Of a stretch of DNA of 64,000 nt, positions 48,426-57,936 are shown one piece after another. The first letter of the stretch is position 1; each line of letters opens with the position of its first letter. The position numbers and the translations under genes were made by a program. This DNA is from Gammaproteobacteria bacterium (GTDB taxonomy: Bacteria > Pseudomonadota > Gammaproteobacteria > Ga0077536). Where the stretch lies: the NCBI GenBank assembly GCA_024235015.1, contig JACKNG010000008.1, forward strand, positions 124,001-188,000, written 5' to 3'. A model generated the notes under the pieces. That model saw only the letters and a list, made by a program, of their open reading frames with translations, had not been told where the DNA came from and did not search any database.

Positions 48426-48914
48426 ATGAGCATCAACGTTGACGCCGCCGTCACGGTCGGCGAACTCCTCAAGGCGCGCGGCCACACGGTCGGCGTGGCC
48501 GAATCTTCCACCGGCGGCTTGATCAGCGCGAGCCTGCTCGCGGTACCCGGCGCCTCGGCCTATTTCCAGGGCAGCGTGGTCATCTACACCATGCGCGCAC
48601 GACGCGAGCTGCTCGGCATCGATCGCGCCACCCTCGAGCGCCAGGAGCCCCTCACCGAGGCCTACGTGATGCTGTGCGCCGAGACCATCCGTAGCCGCCT
48701 GCGCGCCGATTGGGGCATCGCCGAACTCGGCGCCACCGGCCCGGCCGGCACGCCTTACGGTCACCCGCCCGGCATCTGCGTACTGGCGGTGAGCGGCCCG
48801 GTCGGCCTGAGTCGCCGCCTCGAAACTGGGCATGGCGACCGCGAACAGAACATGGCGCTGTTCACCCGTGCGGCCTTCGAGCTGTTCGCCGAGGCGCTTG
48901 CGGCGAGCGCCTGA
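48426..48914 (+). CDS. CinA-family nicotinamide-nucleotide amidohydrolase domain protein
   Basis: A 162-residue protein consisting only of the CinA C-terminal (PncC) domain, which deamidates NMN to NaMN in relatives. The motif VGVAESSTGGLISASLLAVPGAS is present, followed by GSVVIYTMRARRELLGI and GATGPAGTPYGHPPG. The position equivalent to the VxYs segment reads VIYT, a small change from the E. coli enzyme. ATG 48426; thiopurine methyltransferase follows 19 bases on. Confidence 0.85.
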   Translation: MSINVDAAVTVGELLKARGHTVGVAESSTGGLISASLLAVPGASAYFQGSVVIYTMRARRELLGIDRATLERQEPLTEAYVMLCAETIRSRLRADWGIAELGATGPAGTPYGHPPGICVLAVSGPVGLSRRLETGHGDREQNMALFTRAAFELFAEALAASA

Positions 48915-48933
48915 GCGCCGACCGCGCGTCGCG

Positions 48934-49566
48934 ATGGACGCCGCCTTCTGGCTCGAGCGCTGGGCCACCCACCAGATCGGCTTCCACGAGCCGCAGCCGC
49001 ATGCGCAGCTGCGCGCGCACTTTCCCCGCCTCGGACTCGCGGCCGGCGCACCGGTGTTCGTACCACTGTGCGGCAAGTCGCACGACCTCGCCTGGCTGCA
49101 CGCGGCCGGCCACGCGGTGTGTGGTGTCGAGCTGTCCGCGATCGCGCTCGATGAGTTCTTCGCCGAGCGCGGGCTCGAGCCGCGGCGTCATGCGGCCGGC
49201 GCCCTGACCTGTTACGAATCTCCCGGCTATCGCCTCTACCAGGGCGATTTCTTCGCCCTCGCGAGCGGCGCGCTGGGCAGTTGCGCCGCGATCTACGACC
49301 GCGCCGCGCTGATCGCCCTGCCGCCCGCGATGCGCATCGCTTACGCCCGCCACCTCAGCGAGCTGGCGGCGCCCGGCACGGCGATGCTGCTGATCACCGT
49401 GGGCTACGATCCGGCGCAGGTGAAGCCGCCGCCCTTCGTCGTCGACCCCGCCGAGGTCGAGACGCTCTACGGCGCGGCCTGGACCATCGACCAGCTCGCG
49501 ACCGTGACCGCCGCGGTCAAGGGTGCGCCCGGCACCGAAACCGTCTACCAGTTGCTGAAGAGGTAA
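48934..49566 (+). CDS. tpm: thiopurine S-methyltransferase family protein
   Basis: A 210-residue SAM-dependent methyltransferase: WATHQIGFHEPQPHAQL, VFVPLCGKSHDLAWLHAAGH, GVELSAIALDEFF and a DRAALIALPPAMR segment, all typical of bacterial Tpm, which methylates thiopurines, selenium or tellurium compounds. ATG 48934. A HIT gene follows after two bases, so the two are co-expressed. Confidence 0.93.
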   Translation: MDAAFWLERWATHQIGFHEPQPHAQLRAHFPRLGLAAGAPVFVPLCGKSHDLAWLHAAGHAVCGVELSAIALDEFFAERGLEPRRHAAGALTCYESPGYRLYQGDFFALASGALGSCAAIYDRAALIALPPAMRIAYARHLSELAAPGTAMLLITVGYDPAQVKPPPFVVDPAEVETLYGAAWTIDQLATVTAAVKGAPGTETVYQLLKR

Positions 49567-49568
49567 GC

Positions 49569-50054
49569 ATGCAAGGCGAAGACCAGCCCAACGCCGTCCA
49601 GCGCGGCGGCTTCGACCCGCACACGGTGTTCGCGAAGATCCTCGGCGGCGAGCTGCCGGCGACCTTCGTCTACCGCGACGAACTCGTCGCCGCCTTCCTC
49701 GACATCCAGCCGATCACCCCGGGCCACACCCTGGTCGTGCCGCTGGTCAAGGCCGCCAGCCTGGCCGAACTGCCGCCAGCGACGGGGGCACGCATGTTCA
49801 CCGTCGCGCAGCGGGTCGGCGCGGCCTTGCGCGGGTCCGGCCTCGCCTGCGAGGGCGTCAACCTGTTTCTCGCCGACGGCGTCGCCGCCGGCCAGACCGT
49901 GTTCCATCTCCACCTGCACGTGTTCCCGCGCTACGCCGACGACGGCTTCCGCTGGAAACTGCCGGAACGCTACTACCAGCCGCCGCCGCGCGCCGACATC
50001 GAAGCGGCCGGCGAGCGCATCCGCGCGGCGCTGGAGGGCCAGCGGCCCGGCTGA
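49569..50054 (+). CDS. HIT-family nucleotide hydrolase/transferase
   Basis: A 161-residue histidine-triad protein: TVFAKILGGELPATFVYRDE, FLDIQPITPGHTLVVPL and the triad HLHLHVFPR. HIT proteins hydrolyse adenosine phosphoramidates or dinucleotides. ATG 49569 comes right after the tpm stop with AAGAGG upstream. It is convergent with the TetR gene. Confidence 0.92.
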   Translation: MQGEDQPNAVQRGGFDPHTVFAKILGGELPATFVYRDELVAAFLDIQPITPGHTLVVPLVKAASLAELPPATGARMFTVAQRVGAALRGSGLACEGVNLFLADGVAAGQTVFHLHLHVFPRYADDGFRWKLPERYYQPPPRADIEAAGERIRAALEGQRPG

Positions 50055-50063
50055 GCGCCGCGC

Positions 50064-50681
50064 TCACACCGCGTCCGGCGCGTAGCCGACCAGGGCGCTC
50101 ACCGCGAAGTCCGCCATGCGTTCCAGGGCCTTGCGCGAAGCACCGGCGCGGGCGCGGATGGCGAGGCTGTGCAACACCCCCTGCGCGACCTGCGCGGCGA
50201 GCCGGCAGTCGGCCCCGGCGGCGAACGTGCCGGCGGCCTGGGCGGCGCTGAACTTCGCTTCCAGCAGGCCATCGACGCGCCTGAGCACGCGCGCGAGATC
50301 GGCCTGGATGTCCTCGTGCACCACGATCTCGACCGTCGCCGTGCAGAACAGGAAGCAGCCGAGCGGCGGCCTGGTCGAGTAGTAGACGTCGAGCGCGCCG
50401 CGGTAGAAGTTGCCGAGGGCCCGCGCCAGATCGGGCTCGTCTTCGACCAGGCGCCCGAGCGCGGCGTCGAGATGCCCGGTGAAGCGCGCCAGCGCGGCAC
50501 GGTAGATCCCCTCCTTGTTGCCGAAGGCGTTGTAGAGGCTGGGCCGGTTGAGCCCGGTGGCGCCAACCAGGTCGTCGAGCGAGGTGGCGCTGAAACCCTT
50601 GACCGCGAACACCTGCATGGCCTGGTCGAGCACGGCCTCGTCATCGAACGCGCGCGGGCGTCCGCGGCGGCTTGCATTCAT
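50064..50681 (-). CDS. TetR/AcrR-family repressor
   Basis: A 205-residue regulator with an N-terminal helix-turn-helix (FSATSLDDLVGATGLNRPSLYNAFGNKEGIY) and a C-terminal ligand/dimer domain. It is divergent from a GST-like gene; an imperfect 20-base palindrome lies between them, so it most likely represses itself and the GST-DJ-1 unit. ATG 50681. Several Cys (LGCFLFCTATVE, ADCRLA) might sense electrophiles, but that is inference. Confidence 0.92.
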   Translation of the reverse strand: MNASRRGRPRAFDDEAVLDQAMQVFAVKGFSATSLDDLVGATGLNRPSLYNAFGNKEGIYRAALARFTGHLDAALGRLVEDEPDLARALGNFYRGALDVYYSTRPPLGCFLFCTATVEIVVHEDIQADLARVLRRVDGLLEAKFSAAQAAGTFAAGADCRLAAQVAQGVLHSLAIRARAGASRKALERMADFAVSALVGYAPDAV

Positions 50682-50694
50682 TTTGTACTGTGTT

Positions 50695-50714
50695 GTATAA
50701 AATTAATTCTGTAC
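50695..50714. promoter_or_regulatory. putative TetR operator
   Basis: GTATAAAATTAATTCTGTAC is a 20-base palindrome with 16 matching positions, centred on AATTAATT, in the only A/T-rich patch between the divergent TetR and GST genes. Placement 14 bases from the TetR ATG fits a shared operator. Confidence 0.55.
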
Positions 50715-50781
50715 CGAATCATACATAAATTGCGCTGCGCCCGCGCCGCTGCCGGGTCGGCCCACCGAGGAGATCGTGACC

Positions 50782-51696
50782 ATGGCCCTGATCGAATCCC
50801 CCGCCAGCCCGCTCGTGCCACGCCTGCAGGGCCTGCACCTGTTCGGTTTCGACGGCGCACCCTGCGCCCAGCGCGTCAATTTCGCCCTGGCGGAGAAGGG
50901 CCTCGAGCGGGCACGCAAGGTGAAATGGGCGGACGACCACCCGGCCGCGCTGGTCGCCCCGCCCGGCACCTACGTCTACCGCGAGGTCTCGCTGGTGCGG
51001 CACGACAACCTCACCGAGGGCTACGCCGCCATCCAGCCCAACATGGTGGTGCCGGCCCTGGTCCACGACGGTCGCCTGTACATCGAGTCGATGGACATCA
51101 TCGCCTACCTCGACGAGGCCTTTCCCGAGCAGCCGCTGCGGCCGCGCGAGCCGGCCGCCGCCGCGCTCTGCGACGAACTGGTCCAGCTCGGCAAGGATCT
51201 GCACGTCAGCGTACGCCACGTCACCTTTCACTGGAGCCTGGGCGGCCTGGCCAGGACGGATACCGAGACCGAGGCCCGCGTCGCGCGCCTCGAACGCGGC
51301 GATTCGCCCGAAGGCCTGGCCGAGTTCTACCGCCGCTTCAACGGCAACGCCATCGAGCTCGCCACCTTCCACCAGCACCTGCACGAGCTCGAGGACGGCT
51401 ACGCCCAGCAGGAGACGCGACTGGCCGACGGCCGCCCCTTCCTCACCGGGCCGGATTTTTCCATCGCCGACATCATCTGGGCGATCAAGGTCCTGCGCCT
51501 GACCGAGTGCGCCTACCCCTTCGCGCGCAATTTCCCCCACCTCGCCGCGTGGTACCGGCGAGTCGCCGCGCGCCCGGGGTTCCGCCAGGGCGTGCTCGGC
51601 CGCTACAAGTTCGTCCACCACGTGTTCCGCGTGAAGGGCATGCTCATGAACCTGTTCGGGCGCGGCGTCGTCAACGCCAGCCGGGTCGCGGCGTGA
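50782..51696 (+). CDS. glutathione S-transferase-like protein
   Basis: A 304-residue GST-fold protein: an N-terminal thioredoxin-like domain (LFGFDGAPCAQRVNFALAEKG, MVVPALVHDGRLYIESMDII) and a C-terminal helical domain (LTGPDFSIADIIWAIK). It is longer than usual GSTs through an extended linker and basic C-terminal tail. ATG 50782 has GAGGAG eight bases upstream. Probably controlled by the adjacent TetR protein and followed 10 bases later by a DJ-1-type gene. Confidence 0.87.
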   Translation: MALIESPASPLVPRLQGLHLFGFDGAPCAQRVNFALAEKGLERARKVKWADDHPAALVAPPGTYVYREVSLVRHDNLTEGYAAIQPNMVVPALVHDGRLYIESMDIIAYLDEAFPEQPLRPREPAAAALCDELVQLGKDLHVSVRHVTFHWSLGGLARTDTETEARVARLERGDSPEGLAEFYRRFNGNAIELATFHQHLHELEDGYAQQETRLADGRPFLTGPDFSIADIIWAIKVLRLTECAYPFARNFPHLAAWYRRVAARPGFRQGVLGRYKFVHHVFRVKGMLMNLFGRGVVNASRVAA

Positions 51697-51706
51697 GGGT
51701 GCGGCC

Positions 51707-52384
51707 ATGAACCAACCCCTGCGTGTCGGCATCTACCTGTTCGAGAACATGACCATGCTCGATGGCTACGCGCCGCTGCAGGCGCTGTCCTTCGTGCCCG
51801 GGCTCGAAGTCACCACCTTCGCCAACACCACCGCGCCGCTGCGCTCGGACAGCGCAGCGCTGTTGCTCGCCACGCACGACCTCGCCGGCTGCCCGCCGCT
51901 CGACGTGCTGGTGATGCCGGGCGGCGGCGACGTCCTGCCGCAGCTGCAGGACCGCGATCTGCAGGCCTTCCTGCGCGAACGCGGCAACGAGTTCGCCTGG
52001 GTCACCTCGGTGTGTACGGGCGCGCTGATCCTGGCCGAAGCCGGTCTGCTCGACGGCTACCGCGCCACCACCCACTGGGGTTGGCTGGAGCGCCTTGCAC
52101 GCTACCCGCGCATCGCGGTCGCCGACGAGCGCGTGGTGGTCGATCGCAACCGGATCACCGGCGGCGGCATCACTGCCGGCCTCGACTTCGCCCTGACCCT
52201 GGCCGGGAACGTGGTCGGTGACGAGGCCGCACAGGCCGCGCAACTGGTCATGCAGTACGAACCCGCCCCGCCCTACGCCTGTGGTCACCCGGCGCGCGCG
52301 CCGGCGCCGCTCACCGCGGCCGTGCGCGGCATGGTCGACCAGCGCTGCGCGGCACTCGACGCCTGGCTCGATCAACGTCGGTAA
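51707..52384 (+). CDS. DJ-1/PfpI-family protein (isonitrile hydratase-like)
   Basis: A 225-residue class I glutamine-amidotransferase-like protein: RVGIYLFENMTMLDGYAPLQ, VLVMPGGGDVLPQL and the nucleophile elbow SVCTGALILAEAGLL, followed by ATTHWGWL. This pattern fits InhA/isonitrile-hydratase-like and related DJ-1 enzymes. It is the third member of the TetR/GST unit and probably part of an electrophile or xenobiotic response. Confidence 0.87.
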   Translation: MNQPLRVGIYLFENMTMLDGYAPLQALSFVPGLEVTTFANTTAPLRSDSAALLLATHDLAGCPPLDVLVMPGGGDVLPQLQDRDLQAFLRERGNEFAWVTSVCTGALILAEAGLLDGYRATTHWGWLERLARYPRIAVADERVVVDRNRITGGGITAGLDFALTLAGNVVGDEAAQAAQLVMQYEPAPPYACGHPARAPAPLTAAVRGMVDQRCAALDAWLDQRR

Positions 52385-52476
52385 ACCCCCTGCCTACCAG
52401 CCCCCGGCAGGTGGCTGAAAACCGCGGCGAGGAAGGCCGGGCGCGCAACGCCGCGAACGGCCTCCGCAGTCGTTTT

Positions 52477-53400
52477 TCAGGCGCCTGCGAGCCGTCGCTG
52501 CTCCTGGCGCAGATACAGGTTGTTGGCGATCAGCGCGCTGACCACCAGGCCCGCGCCGACCAGCTCGATGGTCTCGAAGCGGTGGCCCTGCACCGCGCGG
52601 TAGGCGAAGGTCACCACCGGCATGCAGTTGATGAAGAGCGTCGCGTTGAGCCCGCCGATGCGCTGGATGGCGGTGTTCCAGGCCAGCATCGCCAGCAGCA
52701 CGCCGACGAAGGTGAGGTAGATCATCTGCCAGGCGACGCTGTGCACGGCGGCGAGGCTCGGCGTGTGGATGATGCCGAGCACGACCAGGCTCGCCGTCAC
52801 CGCGCTCGTCGCCAGGCCGCCGGGCAGCATGGTCAGCACCGTCACCCGCCACACCGACCAGCCGGTCAGCCGCCCCAGGCCCATGGTGTAGACCACCCAG
52901 CACAGCGCGCTGACGAAGATGATGCAGTCACCCAGCACCTGGCGCGGTGACTCGACCAGGTCGAGCTGACCCTTGGTCACGACCAGCAGCACGCCGGTGA
53001 AGGCGCCCAGCATGCACAGCGCCGTGACCGGTGCCGGGCGGCGGCCGCGCAGGATCCACACCGCCAGTGCCGCGATCATCGGCTGGGTACTGACGATCAC
53101 CACCGCGTGTTCCGCACGCGACAAGGACATGCCGAGGAAGGTCAGCATGGGCGACCCGCAGATGCCGATCACGCCGAGGCCGATGGCGAGCCTGGCGCGG
53201 CCGTCGTAGCGCAACGCCGCGCGGCCCTCGCGCATGACCAGGATGCCGGCCAGGCACAGCGCCGCGACCAGGTAGCGCGTGGCCGTCATGTGGAAGGGGT
53301 CGACGGCGACGAAGGCGTCCTTGGCCAGCGGCAGCTGCACGCCCCAGGTCAGGGTCGCGAACAAGGCGGCCGCGAGGCCGGTGCCGAAACCGTGCGCCAT
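52477..53400 (-). CDS. EamA/DMT-family exporter
   Basis: A 307-residue inner-membrane protein with about ten hydrophobic segments forming two EamA repeats (TWGVQLPLAKDAFVAVDP in the first, VYTMGLGRLTGWSVWRVT in the second). Such proteins export small metabolites or amino acids; substrate unknown. The ATG at 53400 lies 10 bases after the stop of the MFS gene, so the two transporters share a transcript. Confidence 0.88.
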   Translation of the reverse strand: MAHGFGTGLAAALFATLTWGVQLPLAKDAFVAVDPFHMTATRYLVAALCLAGILVMREGRAALRYDGRARLAIGLGVIGICGSPMLTFLGMSLSRAEHAVVIVSTQPMIAALAVWILRGRRPAPVTALCMLGAFTGVLLVVTKGQLDLVESPRQVLGDCIIFVSALCWVVYTMGLGRLTGWSVWRVTVLTMLPGGLATSAVTASLVVLGIIHTPSLAAVHSVAWQMIYLTFVGVLLAMLAWNTAIQRIGGLNATLFINCMPVVTFAYRAVQGHRFETIELVGAGLVVSALIANNLYLRQEQRRLAGA

Positions 53401-53410
53401 GGGTGGACGC

Positions 53411-54640
53411 TCAGGGCGTCGCCGGCGCAGCGAGGCCGCTGCCAGCGCCGCGCGCCCGCGAGAGCAGGAACAGGATGACCGAGAGGTTGACCAGGTTCCA
53501 GCCGATGCCGTGGACGAAGGCCACGGTGTAGGAACCCGTCCAGTCGAAGATCGCACCCGAGGTCCAGCCGCCCAGGGCCATGCCGGAGATGGTGGCGAGA
53601 ATGACCACGCTGAGGCGGCTGCCGGCCTGCGCGGCGGGGAAGTACTCGCGCACGATGAGCGCGTAGCACGGCACGATGCCGCCCTGGAACAGGCCGAACA
53701 GCGCAGCCGCGCCGTACAGCGCGGTGAGCGATTGCGCGGGCAGGAACAGCACCAGGGCAACGCCCTGCAGGGCCGAGCTGATGAGGATGGTGCGCAGGCC
53801 GCCGAGGCGATCGGAGACGAAGCCGAAGGCGAGCCGCGAGGCAATGCCGCAGGCCAGCATGACGGCGAGCATCTGCGCGCCGCGCGCCGGGCCGAAGCCG
53901 AGGTCGCCACACAGCGAGACGATGTGCACCTGGGGCATGGCCATGGCCATGCAGCAGCCGAAGCCGGCCAGCGCGAGCAGGCCGAGCAGGCCGTTCGGGG
54001 TCAGCCCGAGCAGGGCCGGCGAGCCGGCGCTGCCGCCGTCGCCGCGGATGGCGTCGTCGCCCTCCGGGCGACGCAGCAGCACGAGCAGGGTCGGCAGCAT
54101 CACCGTCACGCTGACCCCGGCGATGGTCATGTAGGCCGCACGCCAGCCCGACTCGGCCAGCATGTCGACCAGCAACGGCGGCCAGATGGCGCCACCGACG
54201 TAGTTGCCGCAGGCGGCGATGGCCACGGCCAGGCCGCGCCGGCGGGTGAACCACTTGGAGATGTCGGCGACCAGCGGTGCGAACACCACGGCGCAGCCGA
54301 AGCAGCCGATCTGGACGTGGGCGAGGTTGAACAACAGCACGCTGTGGCTGGTCGCCGCCTGCACGTAGGCGAGTGCGAGGAGGATGGCCGACACCGCCAG
54401 CGGCATGACCACGCCGTAGCGGTCGACGGCGCGCCCGGCGAGAAGGCCGCCGATGCCGAAACCGGCCATGACCATGGTGTAAGGCACCGAGGCGCCGGCG
54501 CGGGTGAGGCCGAAATCGAGCTGGAACGCCGGCAAGGCGACGACCACGACGAACATGCCCGCGCTGCCCACCGTCGCCAGCAACAGGCAGGCGGCGAGAC
54601 GGCACCAGGCGTAGCCGGAATCGAGGGCGGCGGTCTTCAT
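53411..54640 (-). CDS. MFS transporter
   Basis: A 409-residue protein with twelve predicted membrane segments; the A-like motif between helices 2 and 3 reads GRAVDRYGVVMP and that between 8 and 9 reads GFVSDRLGGLRT. It resembles oxalate/monocarboxylate-type carriers in layout. ATG 54640. Located between the RND operon (69 bases downstream of this gene's start) and the EamA gene, same strand as both. Confidence 0.88.
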   Translation of the reverse strand: MKTAALDSGYAWCRLAACLLLATVGSAGMFVVVVALPAFQLDFGLTRAGASVPYTMVMAGFGIGGLLAGRAVDRYGVVMPLAVSAILLALAYVQAATSHSVLLFNLAHVQIGCFGCAVVFAPLVADISKWFTRRRGLAVAIAACGNYVGGAIWPPLLVDMLAESGWRAAYMTIAGVSVTVMLPTLLVLLRRPEGDDAIRGDGGSAGSPALLGLTPNGLLGLLALAGFGCCMAMAMPQVHIVSLCGDLGFGPARGAQMLAVMLACGIASRLAFGFVSDRLGGLRTILISSALQGVALVLFLPAQSLTALYGAAALFGLFQGGIVPCYALIVREYFPAAQAGSRLSVVILATISGMALGGWTSGAIFDWTGSYTVAFVHGIGWNLVNLSVILFLLSRARGAGSGLAAPATP

Positions 54641-54709
54641 GACGGGGCGCGGTTCGTGGGACGTTCGAGGCGCGGCACGATACGCGAAATCAGCGACGAG
54701 GTCGAAGCC

Positions 54710-57700
54710 TCACGCGCGCCGGGGCGCAGCCGGCGCGAAGTGACCGAAACGGCACAGCAGCGCCGGCATCACCAGCAGGTTGAGCACGGTCGACGAGCAC
54801 AGCCCGCCGACGATGATCGCCGCCATCGGGCCCATGATCTCGCGCCCCGGGTTGTCGCTGTCGATGGTCAGCGGCAGCATGGCCAGCGCGGTGACCAGCG
54901 CCGTCATCAGGATCGCCGGCAGGCGTTCGCGCGCGCCGCGCAGGGCGGTCGTCAGGTTCCACGGCTCGCCCTCGACCCGCACCAGGTGGTCGTAGTGCGA
55001 CACCAGCATGATCGAGTTGCGCACCGTGATACCGAACAGGGTGACGAAGCCGACCACCGAGCCGACCGAGACCACGCCGCCGGCGAGCATCACCGCGGCC
55101 ACCCCGCCGGCCAGCGAGAACGGCAGGTTGAGCGCGATCAGCAGCAGGTAGCGCAGGCGGCCGACCGCCATGTAGATCAGCAGCAGCACGCCCAGCCCGC
55201 ACAGCGCCGCGTGCCACACCAGCTCGCTGCGCGCCGCCGCCTGCTCGACCGCTGCGCCGGTGAACTCGACGTGCATGCCGTCGGGGAAACGCATGCGCTC
55301 GAACACGCGCGCGCGCAGTTCGCCCATGAAGCCGGCGAGGTCGCGGCCGGCGACATCGGCCGTGACCACCTGCAGACGCTGACCGTTGCGATGGAGCACG
55401 TTGTAGCGGCCGGCGGTCTGCACCACCTCGGCGACGTCGCCGAGGCGCACCGGTCCGCCGGGCCCGTGGGCGACGACGAGCTCGGCCAGGGCGCCGGCCG
55501 CGGCCCGCGCCGCGGCCGGCAACAGCACCACCACCGGTACGCGCTGGGTGCCGCGATGCAGCTCGTTGACCGTCGCCCCGGCGTAGGCCGCCTCGACCGC
55601 GCCGAGCACCCCGGCGACGTCGAGGCCGTGGCGCGCGAGGCGCGCCGGGTCGAGCGCGATGGTGAGATTGGGCGTGGTGTGCGAGGCGCGCAGGCGCACC
55701 CCGCGCGCGCCGGGGATGGCGGCGACCAGGGCGGCCAGTTCGCGCCCCTTGGCGTCGAGGCGATCGAGGTCGCGCCCGAACAGGTTGACCACCACCGGCG
55801 CGGTGTAACCGGAGATGGTCTCGTCGATGCGCTCGGTGAGGAAGGTATTGGCCTCGAAGGACAGCCCGGCGTGACGCGCCAGGGTCGCGCGCAGCGCGTC
55901 GAGCACATCCTGCTGGCGCGCACCGCCCATTGGCTCCAGCGCCACTTCGTACTCGCTGTAGTGGCTGCCGTAGGTGTCGGCGCCGCGCTCGGCCCGGCCT
56001 GCCCACTGCGATACCGAGTGCACGCCGTCGATGTCCATGAAGGCCTCGGCGAGGCGGGTGCCGATGGCGATCGACTGGTCGAGCGAGGTGCCCGGCAGGG
56101 CCGTGGTGTGGACGATGAAATGTCCCTCGCGGAGATCCGGCAGGAAACGCGCACCGAAGCCGGGCAGCACCGCCAGCACGAATACCGCCGAGGCCGCGCT
56201 CGCTGCCACGGCGAACCCGGGACGCCGCGCCAGCGCCGCCACCGCGGCGGTGTACCAGGGGTTGAGCAGGCGGAACACCGGCGCCTCGTCGCGGCCCGCC
56301 GCGCGCCGGGCGAGCAGGCTCACGCAGAGCGCCGGGGTCACCGTCACCGCGACCAGCAACGAGGCGATGACGGCGAGGATGTAGGCCAGGCCGAGCGGCG
56401 CGAACAGGCGCCCGCTGACCCCGCCCAGGGTCAGCAGGGGTACGAACACCAACGCCACGATGAACGTCGCGTAGACCACCGAGCCGCGCACCTCGAGCGA
56501 GGCGGCCAGCGCGATCGATTCGAACGACTCGCCCGGCGGCGCCGTGCGCAGGCGCCGGTAGATGTTCTCGGTGTCGATGATGGCGTCGTCGACGACCTCG
56601 CCCAGCGCAATGGCGAGCCCGCCGATGACCAGCACGTTGAGATTCACCCCGCACTCGATCAGCACGATCACCGCCGCCAGCAGCGACAACGGGATGGCGA
56701 GCGCCGAGATCAGCGCCGTGCGCAGGTTGTACAGGCCGACCAGCAGCACCAGCAGCACCAGCGAGCCGCCGATGAGGAGGTGGCGGGCGATGTCGCCGAT
56801 GGCCGTGGTGATGTAGTTGGCCGGTACGAACAGGCGGCTGTGCAGGGTCACGCCCTGCTGGGCGAGCACCGGCTCGAGATCGGCGAAGGCGCCGTCGAGC
56901 TTGTCGCTGACGGTCAGCGTGTTGGCGCCGAGCTGGCCGATCACCATCATCACCACCGCCGGGCGGCCCATCACCTGGGCGGCGCTGATGCGCGGCAGCG
57001 CGCCCCACCCGACCCGCGCGACGTCGCCGATGGTCAGCCACGGCGCCGCGGGCACGCCGAGCGAGGCGCCGGCGATCGCGGCCGGTCCACCGCCGGTGAC
57101 GACGCTGGTGATGGCGATCTGCTGGTTGGCATTCTCGACCACGCCGAGACCGGGGTTGGCCCCGGCCGCGGCGAGCGCGCGCTCGAGGTCGCCCAGGGCG
57201 AGGCCGAAACGCTCCAGCGCGACGAGGTCGGGCGCGACCACCAGCGCGCGGGTCTCGCCGCCGAAGACGTTGACGTCGGCCACCCCGGCCACCCCGAGCA
57301 GCCGCGGCACGACCACGGTGGTGGTGAGGTCGCGCAGGCGCAGCAGGTCGTCGTCGTCCGCGACCAGGCCGATGGTGCGCACCGTCGCCGAGGACGAGGC
57401 CAGCGGCGCGATGACCGGCTCGGCGGCGGCCGCCGGCAACTCGGCGCGCACGGTGGCGAGACGCTCGGTGACCTGGGCACGGTTGCGGTAGGTGTCGCTG
57501 TCCTCGGCGAACACCAGGGTGACGATGGACAGGCCCTGGATCGATTCCGAGCGCACGTGGTCGAGATCGATCAGCCCGCCGAGCGCCGCCTCCAGTGGCT
57601 GGGTGACACGCATCTCGACCTGTTCCGCGGTGAAACCGGGCGCCTCGGTCTGCACCACCACCAGCTGCGGGGCGAACTCGGGGAAGATGTCGAGACCGGC

Positions 57701-57799
57701 GCCGGCCAGGCGCCAGGCGCCGAACACGCTGAGCGCGAGCGCGAGCACCAGCACCACCGCGCGGCGCTCGATGGCGAAACGGACCAGGGCGCTCAGCAC
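54710..57799 (-). CDS. RND efflux permease, heavy-metal (CzcA/CusA-like) type
   Basis: A 1029-residue inner-membrane proton-driven pump. The start FAIERRAVVLVLALALSVFG and LDIFPEFAPQLVVVQTEAPG are typical of the family; the helix-4 motif GEVVDDAIIDTENIYRRL carries the acidic relay and is of the heavy-metal or CzcA-related kind. A second half with GSVVGFVTLFGITVRNSIML mirrors the first. Gene order outer-membrane factor, adaptor, permease on the minus strand gives a complete tripartite pump. Substrate cannot be told from sequence alone. Confidence 0.93.
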   Translation of the reverse strand: MLSALVRFAIERRAVVLVLALALSVFGAWRLAGAGLDIFPEFAPQLVVVQTEAPGFTAEQVEMRVTQPLEAALGGLIDLDHVRSESIQGLSIVTLVFAEDSDTYRNRAQVTERLATVRAELPAAAAEPVIAPLASSSATVRTIGLVADDDDLLRLRDLTTTVVVPRLLGVAGVADVNVFGGETRALVVAPDLVALERFGLALGDLERALAAAGANPGLGVVENANQQIAITSVVTGGGPAAIAGASLGVPAAPWLTIGDVARVGWGALPRISAAQVMGRPAVVMMVIGQLGANTLTVSDKLDGAFADLEPVLAQQGVTLHSRLFVPANYITTAIGDIARHLLIGGSLVLLVLLVGLYNLRTALISALAIPLSLLAAVIVLIECGVNLNVLVIGGLAIALGEVVDDAIIDTENIYRRLRTAPPGESFESIALAASLEVRGSVVYATFIVALVFVPLLTLGGVSGRLFAPLGLAYILAVIASLLVAVTVTPALCVSLLARRAAGRDEAPVFRLLNPWYTAAVAALARRPGFAVAASAASAVFVLAVLPGFGARFLPDLREGHFIVHTTALPGTSLDQSIAIGTRLAEAFMDIDGVHSVSQWAGRAERGADTYGSHYSEYEVALEPMGGARQQDVLDALRATLARHAGLSFEANTFLTERIDETISGYTAPVVVNLFGRDLDRLDAKGRELAALVAAIPGARGVRLRASHTTPNLTIALDPARLARHGLDVAGVLGAVEAAYAGATVNELHRGTQRVPVVVLLPAAARAAAGALAELVVAHGPGGPVRLGDVAEVVQTAGRYNVLHRNGQRLQVVTADVAGRDLAGFMGELRARVFERMRFPDGMHVEFTGAAVEQAAARSELVWHAALCGLGVLLLIYMAVGRLRYLLLIALNLPFSLAGGVAAVMLAGGVVSVGSVVGFVTLFGITVRNSIMLVSHYDHLVRVEGEPWNLTTALRGARERLPAILMTALVTALAMLPLTIDSDNPGREIMGPMAAIIVGGLCSSTVLNLLVMPALLCRFGHFAPAAPRRA

Positions 57800-57936
57800 G
57801 GGGCGTTGCCGTCGAAATCAGGACGGGCGGTCGCACACGGGCGCAACGCGCGCCGGCGGCCGTGGCCCCGCGTGCGCCGACACGGTGGTCCTGCCTGCCC
57901 GCCGCCCGAGCGTCGTTGCCCTCGCCGCATCGCCGC

